Assembly (NCBI GenBank): GCA_044225675.1
Contig: JBGAIH010000004.1
Span: 124,001-188,000, forward strand
Direction of reading: 5' to 3'
Source of the DNA: JACMQX01 sp044225675
GTDB lineage: Bacteria; Pseudomonadota; Gammaproteobacteria; Burkholderiales; Burkholderiaceae_C
Length of the DNA stretch: 64,000 nucleotides
Of the stretch, positions 27,978 through 35,473 are shown piece after piece. Both the position numbers and the translations under genes were made by a program. How positions within the stretch are numbered: position 1 is the first letter of the stretch; each line of letters starts with the position of its first letter. A model generated the notes under the pieces. The model ran no database searches. It saw only the letters and a list, made by a program, of their open reading frames with translations, and was not told the origin of the DNA.

Positions 27978-28634
27978 TCAGCCCGCCAGCGCAGCCAGTG
28001 CGCGCGCCGTGATCTCGTCCACCGTGCCCATGCCGCTGATCGCGCGGTACTTGGGTGCGTTGGCCGGATCGGACTGGGCCCAGCTCGAGTAGTAGGCCAC
28101 GAGCGGGCGGGTCTGAGCGCTGTAGACGTCCAGCCGCTTGCGCACGGTTTCTTCCTTGTCGTCTTCCCGCTGGATCAGCGGCTCGCCCGTGACGTCGTCC
28201 TTGCCCTCGACCTTGGGCGGGTTGAACTTCACGTGGTACGTGCGCCCGGAGGCGGCATGCGAGCGGCGGCCGCTCATGCGCTCGATGATCGCATCGAAGG
28301 GCACGTCGATCTCCAGCACGTAGTCCAGCTTCACGCCGGCCGCCTTCATGGCGTCGGCCTGGGGAATGGTGCGCGGGAAGCCGTCGAACAGGAACCCTTG
28401 CGCGCAGTCGGGCTGGGCAATGCGTTCCTTCACGAGGTTGATGATCAGGTCGTCGCTGACCAGCGCGCCGGACTCCATCACCGCCTTGGCCTGCAGGCCG
28501 AGCGGCGTGCCCGCCTTCACGGCGGCGCGCAGCATGTCGCCGGTGGAGATTTGCGGAATGCCGTACTTCTGGCAGATGAAAGCCGCCTGCGTGCCTTTGC
28601 CGGCGCCGGGTGCGCCCAACAGAATCAGTCTCAT
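27978..28634 (-). CDS. adk: Adenylate kinase
   Basis: A 218-residue essential enzyme that interconverts AMP + ATP and 2 ADP. Seen: the P-loop ILLGAPGAGKGTQAAFI (residues 4-20), the AMP-binding region ISTGDMLRAAVKAG, the hinge FLFDGFPRTIPQADAM, and the LID start RRSHAASGRTYHVKFNPPKV. The LID has no zinc cysteines, as expected for Gram-negative enzymes. ATG at 28634. Transcribed leftward; upstream, after about 230 bp, is kdsB, the usual Burkholderiales neighbour. Confidence 0.97.
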   Translation of the reverse strand: MRLILLGAPGAGKGTQAAFICQKYGIPQISTGDMLRAAVKAGTPLGLQAKAVMESGALVSDDLIINLVKERIAQPDCAQGFLFDGFPRTIPQADAMKAAGVKLDYVLEIDVPFDAIIERMSGRRSHAASGRTYHVKFNPPKVEGKDDVTGEPLIQREDDKEETVRKRLDVYSAQTRPLVAYYSSWAQSDPANAPKYRAISGMGTVDEITARALAALAG

Positions 28635-28865
28635 GGATGTCCTCGATGCTTGTGAAATCGGCGAGCGCTTGGAGAGCGTCGGATGCCCGTGCGGTCAACC
28701 GGCCTTGCGCATTCTGGTACGAGGATAGCATGCGATGGCAGCGCAGAACTTACGATGGACAGGCGCGAGCCGGGCCCACGTCACCCCGCCCCCGGCCCGC
28801 ATCGCCGGGGCGTCCAGCCCAGGCATGAGGGTCATCTGCCCGCTGACCCCACGCGACGCAGGGAC

Positions 28866-29618
28866 TCAGAACATCTTGCGCACGCGCTCGAGATCCTGCG
28901 GCGTGTCCACGCCCGGTCCGGGCGCATGGTCGCTCACGTGGACCGCAATCCGGTGGCCATGCCAGACTGCCCGCAACTGCTCCAGCGCCTCGACGACCTC
29001 GATCGGTGCTTGCGGCAGCCTCGGGAAAAGCCGCAGGAAGCCGGCGCGATAGCCGTAGATGCCGACGTGACGCAATGGCGCCAGGCCCGGCGGCAGGCTC
29101 TCGATGCCCTGGGCAAAGCCGTCGCGCCACCAGGCGATGGGTGCGCGGCTGAAGTAGAGCGCCAGTCCGCTTGCTTCGAGCACGACCTTCACCACGTTGG
29201 GATTGCGGAAGTCCTCGACGTTGTCGATCGCGTGGGCCGCCGTGCTCATGCTGGCTTCGGGCCGCTGCGCCAGCAGGTGGGCGACGGCGTCGATCAACGC
29301 CGGGTCGATCAAGGGCTCGTCGCCCTGCACGTTCACCACGATGTCATCGCCATCGAGGCCCAGCAGCTCGCAGGCCTCGGCCAAGCGGTCGCTGCCCGAA
29401 GGGTGGTCGGTGCGCGTGAGCACGGCCTCGACACCGGCGGCTGCGCAGGCGCCGATGATCAGTTCACTGTCGGCAGCCACCACCACGCGCGAAGCACCCG
29501 ATTGAAGCGCGCGCTGCGCGACACGCACGACCATCGGCGCGCCGCCGAGATCGGCCATCGGTTTGTCAGGCAGCCGAGTGGAGGCCAGGCGTGCGGGAAT
29601 GAGAACGGTGAAGCTCAT
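28866..29618 (-). CDS. kdsB: 3-deoxy-manno-octulosonate cytidylyltransferase
   Basis: A 250-residue enzyme that joins CMP to KDO for lipopolysaccharide core synthesis. Seen: nucleotide loop VLIPARLASTRLPDKPMADL (residues 4-23), TRTDHPSGSDRLAEAC, the metal-binding VVNVQGDEPLIDPALI, and the KDO region LRHVGIYGYRAGFLRLF. The ATG at 29618 gives the usual N-terminus; a GTG at 29630 overlaps the stop of the upstream Trm112 gene (GTGA), suggesting coupling. Part of the leftward exbB-exbD-lpxK-trm112-kdsB run. Confidence 0.96.
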   Translation of the reverse strand: MSFTVLIPARLASTRLPDKPMADLGGAPMVVRVAQRALQSGASRVVVAADSELIIGACAAAGVEAVLTRTDHPSGSDRLAEACELLGLDGDDIVVNVQGDEPLIDPALIDAVAHLLAQRPEASMSTAAHAIDNVEDFRNPNVVKVVLEASGLALYFSRAPIAWWRDGFAQGIESLPPGLAPLRHVGIYGYRAGFLRLFPRLPQAPIEVVEALEQLRAVWHGHRIAVHVSDHAPGPGVDTPQDLERVRKMF

Positions 29619-29626
29619 CGGGAAGT

Positions 29627-29833
29627 TCACACCAGAGGGGTGCGGGCGGGCAGTTGTTCGAGTTCTTCATCGCTGAGCGTGCGGGCCTCGCTCTCCAGCA
29701 GCACGGGAATGCCGTCGCGCACCGGATAGGCCAGACGCGCACTGCGCGAGATCAGCTCCTGGCGTTCCCGGTCAAAGTCCAGCGGACCCTTGGTGACGGG
29801 GCAGACCAGCAGTTCAAGGAGTTTGGTGTCCAT
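29627..29833 (-). CDS. Trm112/YcaR family protein
   Basis: A 68-residue protein of the Trm112p/YcaR family: MDTKLLELLVCPVTKGPLDF at the start, then ELISRSARLAYPVRDGIPVL. Only one of the usual zinc-binding cysteines is present. It sits between lpxK and kdsB, a conserved place in Gram-negative genomes. The bacterial role is unsettled; eukaryotic relatives activate methyltransferases. ATG at 29833, 10 bp after lpxK. A longer upstream frame is only a shadow of lpxK. Confidence 0.93.
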   Translation of the reverse strand: MDTKLLELLVCPVTKGPLDFDRERQELISRSARLAYPVRDGIPVLLESEARTLSDEELEQLPARTPLV

Positions 29834-29843
29834 GGGGAGCGCT

Positions 29844-30857
29844 TTACGGTTGGGGCTGCGGTGATGATAGCCGCGCATCCAGCAGGGCATCGAGGCGTTC
29901 GAGCATGGCCGGCTCCGGAGAGAACTCAAGCGGCACTGCCCAGGCCAGCGGATCGAGCGCCCACAGCTTGACGGCGTCTTTCTCCGTGCACAGCAGGGGC
30001 ATGCCGGGCCTGCCGGGAACGCCGCTGCGGGCGAAGTCGTGATGGTCTTCGAGGGCAAAGGTGGCTGCCAGGTTCAGGCCGCGTGCGCGCAGCATCTCGA
30101 AGAACCGCTCGGGGCGCGCAATGCCGGCCAGGGCGGCGACGGGCTGGCCCTGCAGATCGGCGAGTGCCAGCCGCGCGCCATCAGACCGCACGGCGTGGTC
30201 GGCCAGCGCGCGCCGCGCCGTGAAGCCGCCGCTGAAGGCGACGTGATCGCCGCTGTGCAGCACGATGTCCGGCGCGGGCCGGCGCGGCCAGGGCTCGCGC
30301 AGCGGCCCGGCGGGTAGCACAAAGCCGTTGCCCACGCCGCGCTCATCGAAGACGCAGATCTCCACGTCGCGCAGCAGCGCGAGATGCTGGAGCCCGTCGT
30401 CGGCAACGATCACCTGCGTCTCGGGGTGTGCAGCCATGAGCGCGCGCACCGCGTCGATCCGCCGCGCCGCGACGAACACCGGCGCGTGGCAGGTGCGCGC
30501 GATCAGCAGCGGCTCGTCGCCGACGTCGCTGGCCATGCTGCGCGCGGTCACCTCGCGGCAGTCCCGCGTGGACCGGCCGTAGCCGCGCGAAACCACGCCG
30601 GCGGCAAGACCTCGCGCCTGCAGATGCCGGGTGATCGCGATCACCGCAGGGGTCTTGCCGGCGCCGCCCGCCACCACGTTGCCGATCACCACGACGGGCA
30701 CGGGCGCCCGGTGAGCCGGAAAGAGATGCCATTGGTAGAGGCCGCGCCGCAGGGCGCCGAGCAGGCGAACGACGAGAGACAGCGGCCACAGCGCCCAGGC
30801 CAGGGCGCCGCGGCGCGTCCAGGCGTCCAGCAGGGCTTGTCGCACCCTGGCGCCCAT
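29844..30857 (-). CDS. lpxK: Tetraacyldisaccharide 4'-kinase
   Basis: A 337-residue inner-membrane-associated kinase that adds the 4'-phosphate to lipid A precursor. Seen: a hydrophobic N-terminal anchor (ALWPLSLVVRLLGALRRGLY), the Walker A VVIGNVVAGGAGKTPAVIAI (about residues 57-76), GLAAGVVSRGYGRSTR, and the acidic metal-binding VIVADDGLQHLALLRDVEI. It begins 3 bp after exbD and precedes trm112. Normal length. Confidence 0.96.
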   Translation of the reverse strand: MGARVRQALLDAWTRRGALAWALWPLSLVVRLLGALRRGLYQWHLFPAHRAPVPVVVIGNVVAGGAGKTPAVIAITRHLQARGLAAGVVSRGYGRSTRDCREVTARSMASDVGDEPLLIARTCHAPVFVAARRIDAVRALMAAHPETQVIVADDGLQHLALLRDVEICVFDERGVGNGFVLPAGPLREPWPRRPAPDIVLHSGDHVAFSGGFTARRALADHAVRSDGARLALADLQGQPVAALAGIARPERFFEMLRARGLNLAATFALEDHHDFARSGVPGRPGMPLLCTEKDAVKLWALDPLAWAVPLEFSPEPAMLERLDALLDARLSSPQPQP

Positions 30858-30860
30858 GCG

Positions 30861-31292
30861 CTACTTCGCGGCCGCTGCCTGCGCCGAAGACTGCGTGGCG
30901 AAGGTGATCTGCGTCAGACCTGAGCGGCGCGCGGCTTCCATCACCGTGATCACGGACTGGTGCGCGGCGCTGGCGTCCGCGCTGATGATGACCACGGTGT
31001 CCTTGCCGGCCCGCGCGCCTTCCACCATGGCCACGGCCAGCGCGTCGATGCTGCGGCCATTGACCGGCGTGCGATTGACCGCATAGCGACCGTCGCTGCT
31101 CACGGAAATGATGAGTTCCTTGGGGTAGTCGCGCTGCGCGTCGGTGTCGGCCACCGGCAGGCGCAGCTGCAGCTCCGTGAACTTGCTGTAGGTGGTCGAC
31201 AGCATCAGGAAGATCAGCACGACCAGCAGCACGTCGATGAACGGGATCAGGTTGATCTCCGGCTCGTCTTTCTGGCGGGGGCGGAAGTTCAT
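30861..31292 (-). CDS. exbD: ExbD/TolR-type biopolymer transport protein
   Basis: A 143-residue protein with one N-terminal membrane helix (NLIPFIDVLLVVLIFLMLST, carrying the essential Asp) and a periplasmic domain ending in TVMEAARRSGLTQITFATQ. It pairs with ExbB in the proton-driven motor energising TonB-dependent transport or outer-membrane stability. ATG at 31292, 10 bp after exbB. In Burkholderiales this pair regularly precedes lpxK, as it does here; no tonB is adjacent. Confidence 0.94.
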   Translation of the reverse strand: MNFRPRQKDEPEINLIPFIDVLLVVLIFLMLSTTYSKFTELQLRLPVADTDAQRDYPKELIISVSSDGRYAVNRTPVNGRSIDALAVAMVEGARAGKDTVVIISADASAAHQSVITVMEAARRSGLTQITFATQSSAQAAAAK

Positions 31293-31302
31293 GGCGGCGC
31301 GC

Positions 31303-31953
31303 TCAGCTGGCCTGGCGGCGCAGCGTGTTGAGGTGGCGCACGAAGCGTTCGGACGCCAGCTCCAGCGCCAGCAGATAGCTGTCGACGCGGGCGCGGAAGT
31401 AGCGCCAGAAGATCAGCGACGGAATCGCGACGATCAGGCCGAACGCGGTGTTGTAGAGCGCGATGGAGATGCCATGGGCGAGCTGGGCCGGATTGCTGGC
31501 GCCGATGGCCGAGCCCGCGCCGCCGCTGGGCGCCTGCGAGCCGAAGATTTCGATCATGCCGATCACCGTGCCCAGCAGGCCGAGCAGCGGTGCGGCCGAG
31601 GCGATGGTGGCCAGCGCCGGCAGGTAGCGCTCCAGGCGGTGCGCGACGGCGCGTCCGGTGCCTTCCATGGAGGCTCGCAGATCAGCCTCGGAGCAACGGG
31701 GGTTGCTGTTGAGCGCGCGAAAGCCGCTCGCGAGCACCTCGCCCAGGGCCGAGTTCTGCTCCAGCTGCGTGACGACGTCCGGGCCCGGGATGGCGGTGCG
31801 CGAGACCGTGAGGGCCTCGTCGAGCAGCTTGGGTGGGACGATGCGCGCCGTCTTGAGGCTGATGAAGCGCTCGATGACGAGGGCCATGGCCAGAACGGAG
31901 CAGGCAATCAGCGGCCAGATCGGCCAGCCAGCGGCTTGTATGATCGAAAGCAA
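31303..31953 (-). CDS. exbB: MotA/TolQ/ExbB proton channel protein
   Basis: A 216-residue membrane protein with three helices: GWPIWPLIACSVLAMALVIE, IASAAPLLGLLGTVIGMIEI, and LYNTAFGLIVAIPSLIFWRY, with the channel-lining Thr-rich region in the second and third. It forms the ExbB pentamer around ExbD. The start is a TTG at 31953: GGAGA lies 7 bp upstream, and no ATG exists before residue 21. The reading frame open further upstream to 32190 has no support. First gene of the exbB-exbD-lpxK-trm112-kdsB run. Confidence 0.92.
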   Translation of the reverse strand: MLSIIQAAGWPIWPLIACSVLAMALVIERFISLKTARIVPPKLLDEALTVSRTAIPGPDVVTQLEQNSALGEVLASGFRALNSNPRCSEADLRASMEGTGRAVAHRLERYLPALATIASAAPLLGLLGTVIGMIEIFGSQAPSGGAGSAIGASNPAQLAHGISIALYNTAFGLIVAIPSLIFWRYFRARVDSYLLALELASERFVRHLNTLRRQAS

Positions 31954-32305
31954 AGGGGTCTCTCCACGCAGAAAACGCCGTTGGCGCTGCGCGATTATGG
32001 CGTACCTGCCACCGTGTTTCGGCGCCAATCGTGACGGCGGCCGTGCGGCTTGGGCGAAAGCGCAACATGACCACAGAAGATGTGGATAACTTTGTGAAGA
32101 AGTGGGTTGGGAAGCGCTGCGAAGCCGCACCAGCGCTGCGATGTGACAGATCGATGACTTTTTGAGCAGGAAAATCCGTAATGGAATCAACCACTTGCAC
32201 GACAGCGTCAGCGCGATCCTACGGTTCCGTAGGCAAAATGCCTAAGCCTCCGTCAACTGTGGAGTATTGTGCTGTGCAATACGCCGCCAAGGCGCGTCGC
32301 TGCTG
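31954..32305. promoter_or_regulatory. Divergent exbB/xseA intergenic region with DnaA box and nested inverted repeats
   Basis: A 352-bp gap without a gene. TGTGGATAA at 32081-32089 is a perfect DnaA box (TTATCCACA) on the minus strand. Nearer xseA, CCTACGGTTCCGTAGG (32218-32233) is a perfect inverted repeat that shares four bases with TAGGCAAAATGCCTA (32230-32244), so the two cannot fold together. A third, GTATTG-N7-CAATAC, covers 32264-32282, 24 bp before the xseA start. I see no clear -35/-10 pair. Confidence 0.55.
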
Positions 32306-33595
32306 ATGTCCGACCCTGAAACGCAAGCATTCAAGCCGCGAATCTGGCAGGTTGGGGCGCTATGCCGCGCCGTTGCTGATGCGCTGGACGCTCGATTCAA
32401 TCCTGTCGCGGTCCGCGGCGAGATTTCGGGCTTCTCGCGCGCAGCCAGCGGGCATTGCTATTTTTCGCTGAAGGACGAGCAGGGCCAGATCCGCTGCGCC
32501 ATGTTCCGGCGTGCCGCGAGCCTGCTGGATTTCACGCCGCGCGACGGCGAAGCGGTCGAGGTGCGCGGCCGCCTCGGGGTGTACGAGCCGCGTGGCGACC
32601 TGCAACTGATCGTCGAATCGATGAGCCGAGCCGGGCAGGGCGCGCTGTTCGAGCAGTTCCTGCGTCTGAAGGCGCGACTGGAGGGCGAAGGCCTGTTCGA
32701 TGCATCGCGCAAGCGCCCCCTGCCGGTCCTGCCGCGGCGCATCGGGCTGGTGACCTCGCTGGGCGCCGCGGCGCTGCATGACGTGGTCGTGGCCCTGCGC
32801 CGCCGCGTGCCGCACATTCCGGTCGTCATTGCGCCAGCGCCCGTGCAGGGGGCCGGGGCCGTCGCCGAACTGGTCAGGGCGCTGCGCAGTCTGTGGCCGG
32901 GCACGTTGCCCGGTCCGGCCGTGGACGTCATCCTGCTGGTGCGGGGTGGCGGCTCGATCGAAGACCTGTGGTCCTTCAATGACGAGCAACTTGCCCGCAC
33001 GATCGTGCAATGTCCGGTGCCGGTTGTCAGCGGCGTGGGCCACGAGACCGACTTCACCATCGCAGACTTCTGCGCCGACCTGCGGGCTCCGACGCCGACG
33101 GCGGCGGCCGAGCTCGTGTCCCAGCCGCGCGACGTCTGGCTGGGCGCGCTCGATGCCCTGGCGCAGTCCATGCAGGACGCAGTTCACCGGCGCCTGGACA
33201 CCGCAGCACAGCGTCTCGATCAGGCTATGTCGCGGCTGGGCCGGCCTTCGGCGCTGGTGGCACGGCAGCAGCTCAGGCTGGGCCAGATGGCGCATCGCCT
33301 GCGCTATGGCTCGCGCGCACTGCTGGAGCGCCAGCGCCAGGCGCTTGTGACGCAGCAGCTTGCGCTCCCCCAGCGGGTCGAGTCCCGCCTGGCACGGGCC
33401 GAGGAGCGACTGCAGCGGGCGCAGCTTCGGTTGGAACTGCTCGATCCGCGGCTCGTCCTGCAACGGGGCTATGCGTGGTTGAGTGACGAGTCGGGCCATG
33501 CGGTCACCCGTGCCGCGCAGACGGTGCCCGGCCAGGCGCTTCGCGCAACCCTCGCTGACGGCGAGGTTGAATTGACGGTGTCATCGCCGCGCTGA
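32306..33595 (+). CDS. xseA: Exodeoxyribonuclease VII large subunit
   Basis: A 429-residue nuclease subunit that degrades single-stranded DNA. Seen: the N-terminal OB fold (FKPRIWQVGALCRAVADALD, then RGEISGFSRAASGHCYFSLK), the catalytic-domain motifs LPRRIGLVTSLGAAALHDVV and VILLVRGGGSIEDLWSFNDE, VVSGVGHETDFTIADF, and a long coiled-coil arm in the last third. The ATG at 32306 is chosen over the in-frame codon at 32267, since it gives the usual N-terminus. sodB follows after 48 bp, the common Comamonadaceae order. Confidence 0.95.
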   Translation: MSDPETQAFKPRIWQVGALCRAVADALDARFNPVAVRGEISGFSRAASGHCYFSLKDEQGQIRCAMFRRAASLLDFTPRDGEAVEVRGRLGVYEPRGDLQLIVESMSRAGQGALFEQFLRLKARLEGEGLFDASRKRPLPVLPRRIGLVTSLGAAALHDVVVALRRRVPHIPVVIAPAPVQGAGAVAELVRALRSLWPGTLPGPAVDVILLVRGGGSIEDLWSFNDEQLARTIVQCPVPVVSGVGHETDFTIADFCADLRAPTPTAAAELVSQPRDVWLGALDALAQSMQDAVHRRLDTAAQRLDQAMSRLGRPSALVARQQLRLGQMAHRLRYGSRALLERQRQALVTQQLALPQRVESRLARAEERLQRAQLRLELLDPRLVLQRGYAWLSDESGHAVTRAAQTVPGQALRATLADGEVELTVSSPR

Positions 33596-33643
33596 AAGAA
33601 GTTTCTACAATCCGCCTTTCAGACCAACAACCACGAGGAAATG

Positions 33644-34225
33644 ATGGAACACACGCTGCCCCCGCTGCCTTACCCGATCGACTCCCTGGCGCCTGCCTAC
33701 TCCAAGGAAACCCTGGAGTACCACCACGGCAAGCACCACAACGCCTACGTCGTGAACCTGAACAACCTGCAGAAGGGCACGGAGTTCGAGAGCATGACGC
33801 TCGAGGAGATCGTCAAGAAGTCCAGCGGCGGCATCTACAACAACGCCGCCCAGATCTGGAACCACACCTTCTTCTGGAACTGCATGAAGCCCGCCGGCGG
33901 TGGTGAGCCCTCGGGCGCGCTGGCTGCAGCCATCAACGCGAAGTGGGGCAGCTACGCCGCCTTCAAGGAAGCCTTCGTGAAGTCGGCCGTGGGCAACTTC
34001 GGCAGCGGCTGGACCTGGCTGGTGAAAAAGGCCGACGGCTCCGTCGACATCGTCAACATGGGCGCCGCCGGCACCCCGCTGACCACCGCCGACAAGGCCC
34101 TGCTGTGCGTGGACGTGTGGGAACACGCCTACTACATCGACTACCGCAACCTGCGTCCCAAGTTCGTCGAGACCTTCCTCAACAACCTGGTGAACTGGGG
34201 CTTTGCCGAAAGCAACTTCGCCTGA
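33644..34225 (+). CDS. sodB: Superoxide dismutase, iron type
   Basis: A 193-residue enzyme dismutating superoxide. All four metal ligands can be seen: His27 (EYHHGKHHNAYV), His74 (AAQIWNHTFFWNCM), and Asp and His in VDVWEHAYYIDYRN. The active-site Gln in NNAAQIWNHT is placed as in Fe enzymes. Two ATGs stand side by side (33641, 33644); the second is at better distance from GAGGAA and gives the usual MEHTLPPLPY start. Cytosolic, no signal peptide. Followed by a terminator. Confidence 0.96.
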   Translation: MEHTLPPLPYPIDSLAPAYSKETLEYHHGKHHNAYVVNLNNLQKGTEFESMTLEEIVKKSSGGIYNNAAQIWNHTFFWNCMKPAGGGEPSGALAAAINAKWGSYAAFKEAFVKSAVGNFGSGWTWLVKKADGSVDIVNMGAAGTPLTTADKALLCVDVWEHAYYIDYRNLRPKFVETFLNNLVNWGFAESNFA

Positions 34226-34251
34226 ACGCCGGGCGCCTGGGCGTCCCATGG

Positions 34252-34284
34252 AAAAAGCCGCTCCCAGAGCGGCTTTTGTCTTTC
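34252..34284 (+). terminator. Rho-independent terminator after sodB
   Basis: AAAAAGCCGCTC-CCA-GAGCGGCTTTTGTCTTT, 26 bp after the sodB stop. The A-tract on the left makes it potentially bidirectional, serving the convergent DUF192 gene that ends at 34313. Confidence 0.88.
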
Positions 34285-34312
34285 CGGCGGAGGCCGCGGC
34301 GCGTGCGCGCGC

Positions 34313-34804
34313 CTATCGGGTGGTCTCGAACGGTTTGCCCGCCAACTTGAAGCCGGCGCCGATCTTGCGCTTGGCGAACCAGCCCTGGTTCATCTCCAGG
34401 ACGTAACGCACCGGCTTGAGCGAACAGTGGGAGTCGAGCGTCTGAGGCTTCATGTCGACGATGTTCACGATGCTGCCGTCGTCCGCGATGAAGGCGGCCG
34501 ACAGCGGAAGCAGGGTGTTCTTCATCCAGAAGCACTGCATCGCCGGCTGCTCGAAGACGAACAGCATACCTTCATGCGCCGGCATCTCCTTGCGGAACAT
34601 CAGTCCGATCTGGCGCTGCTCCGGGGTGAAGGCGACCTGACTGTCGATCTGGTGCATGCCGGCCGAGAGGGTGACGCGGGGCAGGTTCAGTTGGGGGCCC
34701 TCCTGCGCGCGGGCGGACAGGCCGAGACCGGCCAGGGCCAGCGCGGCAAAGGCACCAGCGAGGCGACGGCGGAGCAGGGCGGTGGCGGGGTACGAAGTCG
34801 ACAA
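34313..34804 (-). CDS. DUF192 family exported protein
   Basis: A 163-residue protein: signal peptide (RRRLAGAFAALALAGLGLS, cut after ARA) and a DUF192 domain from about residue 50 (VAFTPEQRQIGLMFRKEMPA, then GMLFVFEQPAMQCFWMKNTL, then PVRYVLEMNQGWFAKRKI). The family is small, beta-rich, and of unknown function. The start is uncertain: a TTG at 34804 has GAGGAAGG 7-8 bp upstream, whereas a TTG at 34822 lies inside that site. No ATG exists before the domain. It lies directly after a terminator, so it needs its own promoter or read-through. Confidence 0.87.
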   Translation of the reverse strand: MSTSYPATALLRRRLAGAFAALALAGLGLSARAQEGPQLNLPRVTLSAGMHQIDSQVAFTPEQRQIGLMFRKEMPAHEGMLFVFEQPAMQCFWMKNTLLPLSAAFIADDGSIVNIVDMKPQTLDSHCSLKPVRYVLEMNQGWFAKRKIGAGFKLAGKPFETTR

Positions 34805-34825
34805 GGCAATGACCTTCCTCAAAAG

Positions 34826-34853
34826 AAAATGCCCGCAGGGGTGCGGGCATTTT
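34826..34853 (-). terminator. Terminator upstream of DUF192 gene
   Basis: AAAATGCCCGC-AGGGGT-GCGGGCATTTT is symmetrical. On the minus strand it is followed by CTTTT. It ends transcripts coming from the Ala/Lys-rich gene (34961-35275). Confidence 0.8.
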
Positions 34854-34864
34854 GACCGAAGCTG

Positions 34865-34945
34865 CTCGGAAATGTTCCGAGCGTTTCAGAAGTTGCCCGG
34901 ACCATTTCCAGGCGTTTCAGAAGTCGCCCGGAAACTTCCGGGCCG
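34865..34945. repeat. Three 31-bp-spaced imperfect repeats, each a hairpin
   Basis: Cores at 34865-34881 (CTCGGAA-ATG-TTCCGAG), about 34896-34912 (CCCGGACCATTTCCAGG, one mismatch in the stem) and 34927-34942 (CCCGGAA-AC-TTCCGGG) recur every 31 bp. The segments between the cores repeat GCGTTTCAGAAGTYGCCCGG almost exactly. The array lies between the stop of the Ala/Lys-rich gene and its terminator, so it would form the 3' untranslated region of that mRNA. Confidence 0.8.
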
Positions 34946-34960
34946 GTTCAAGACGGCTGA

Positions 34961-35275
34961 TTAGGCCTTCTTGTCTTCCTTCTTTTCCTTCTTGGCCTTC
35001 TTGGCGGCGGCCTTTTCTTCCTTGGCCTTCTTGGCGGCGGCAGCCTTTTCTTCCTTGGCGGCCTTGGCGGCAGCGGCCTTTTCTTCCTTCATCTTCTTGG
35101 CAGCGGCGGCCTTGTCTTCCTTGGCGGGAGCGGCAGCGGCGGCGGGAGCAGCCGGAGCGGCGGGAGCAGCAGCAGCGGCCGGGGCAGCGGGAGCAGCCGG
35201 CTTGGCGGCGGGAGCCTGGGCAAACGCGCCAGCAGCGAACAGACCAGCGATCAGAGCAGCAAGAACTTTGTTCAT
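34961..35275 (-). CDS. Small exported Ala/Lys-rich protein
   Basis: A 104-residue protein. Signal peptide MNKVLAALIAGLFAAGAFAQ is followed by an Ala/Pro-rich stretch and a highly charged helix of KEEKAAAAKKAK-type repeats to the end. The composition resembles histone-H1-like or TolA-like helices, but the signal peptide points to the periplasm. Homologous small proteins are common in Comamonadaceae and unassigned. AGGAAG lies 8-9 bp before the ATG at 35275. The repeat-rich 3' region follows its stop. Divergent from icd. Confidence 0.8.
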   Translation of the reverse strand: MNKVLAALIAGLFAAGAFAQAPAAKPAAPAAPAAAAAPAAPAAPAAAAAPAKEDKAAAAKKMKEEKAAAAKAAKEEKAAAAKKAKEEKAAAKKAKKEKKEDKKA

Positions 35276-35473
35276 TTGGATACTTCCTTGGGAATAACGT
35301 TATCGGAAACCACCTCCCCAACATTGGAGAGCCCTTCCGTAACGGCGCCCGTTTCAACACGGTTGACAGCCCGGCGACAATTTTTTGTCGATAGAATCCT
35401 AGGGTTTTGCCTAGGTCTTCATCTCGAAGGCCCGGCCGCTCAACGTCGTTACAACCTCCCGGAGACCGCTTCC
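35276..35473. promoter_or_regulatory. icd upstream region with operator-like repeats
   Basis: A 198-bp divergent gap. CGACAA-TTTT-TTGTCG (35375-35390) is a perfect inverted repeat. CCTAGG occurs twice, at 35398-35403 and 35410-35415, exactly 12 bp apart. TAGAAT at 35392-35397 could be a -10 hexamer. TTGACA at 35363-35368 is too far away (23 bp) to be its -35, so an activator or a different start may be used. icd has GGAGA 8 bp before its ATG. Confidence 0.5.

Noticed and set aside
32081..32089. Perfect DnaA box as evidence of a replication origin
   Set aside because: A single box, with no dnaA, dnaN or parAB nearby and no A/T-rich unwinding element. It is kept only as a possible regulatory site.
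34865..34945. Short regular repeats as a CRISPR array
   Set aside because: Only three units, the intervening DNA is itself repeated rather than unique, and no cas genes are present.
35363..35368. TTGACA as the -35 element of icd
   Set aside because: The only good -10 candidate (TAGAAT, 35392-35397) is 23 bp away, beyond the usable 15-19 bp.
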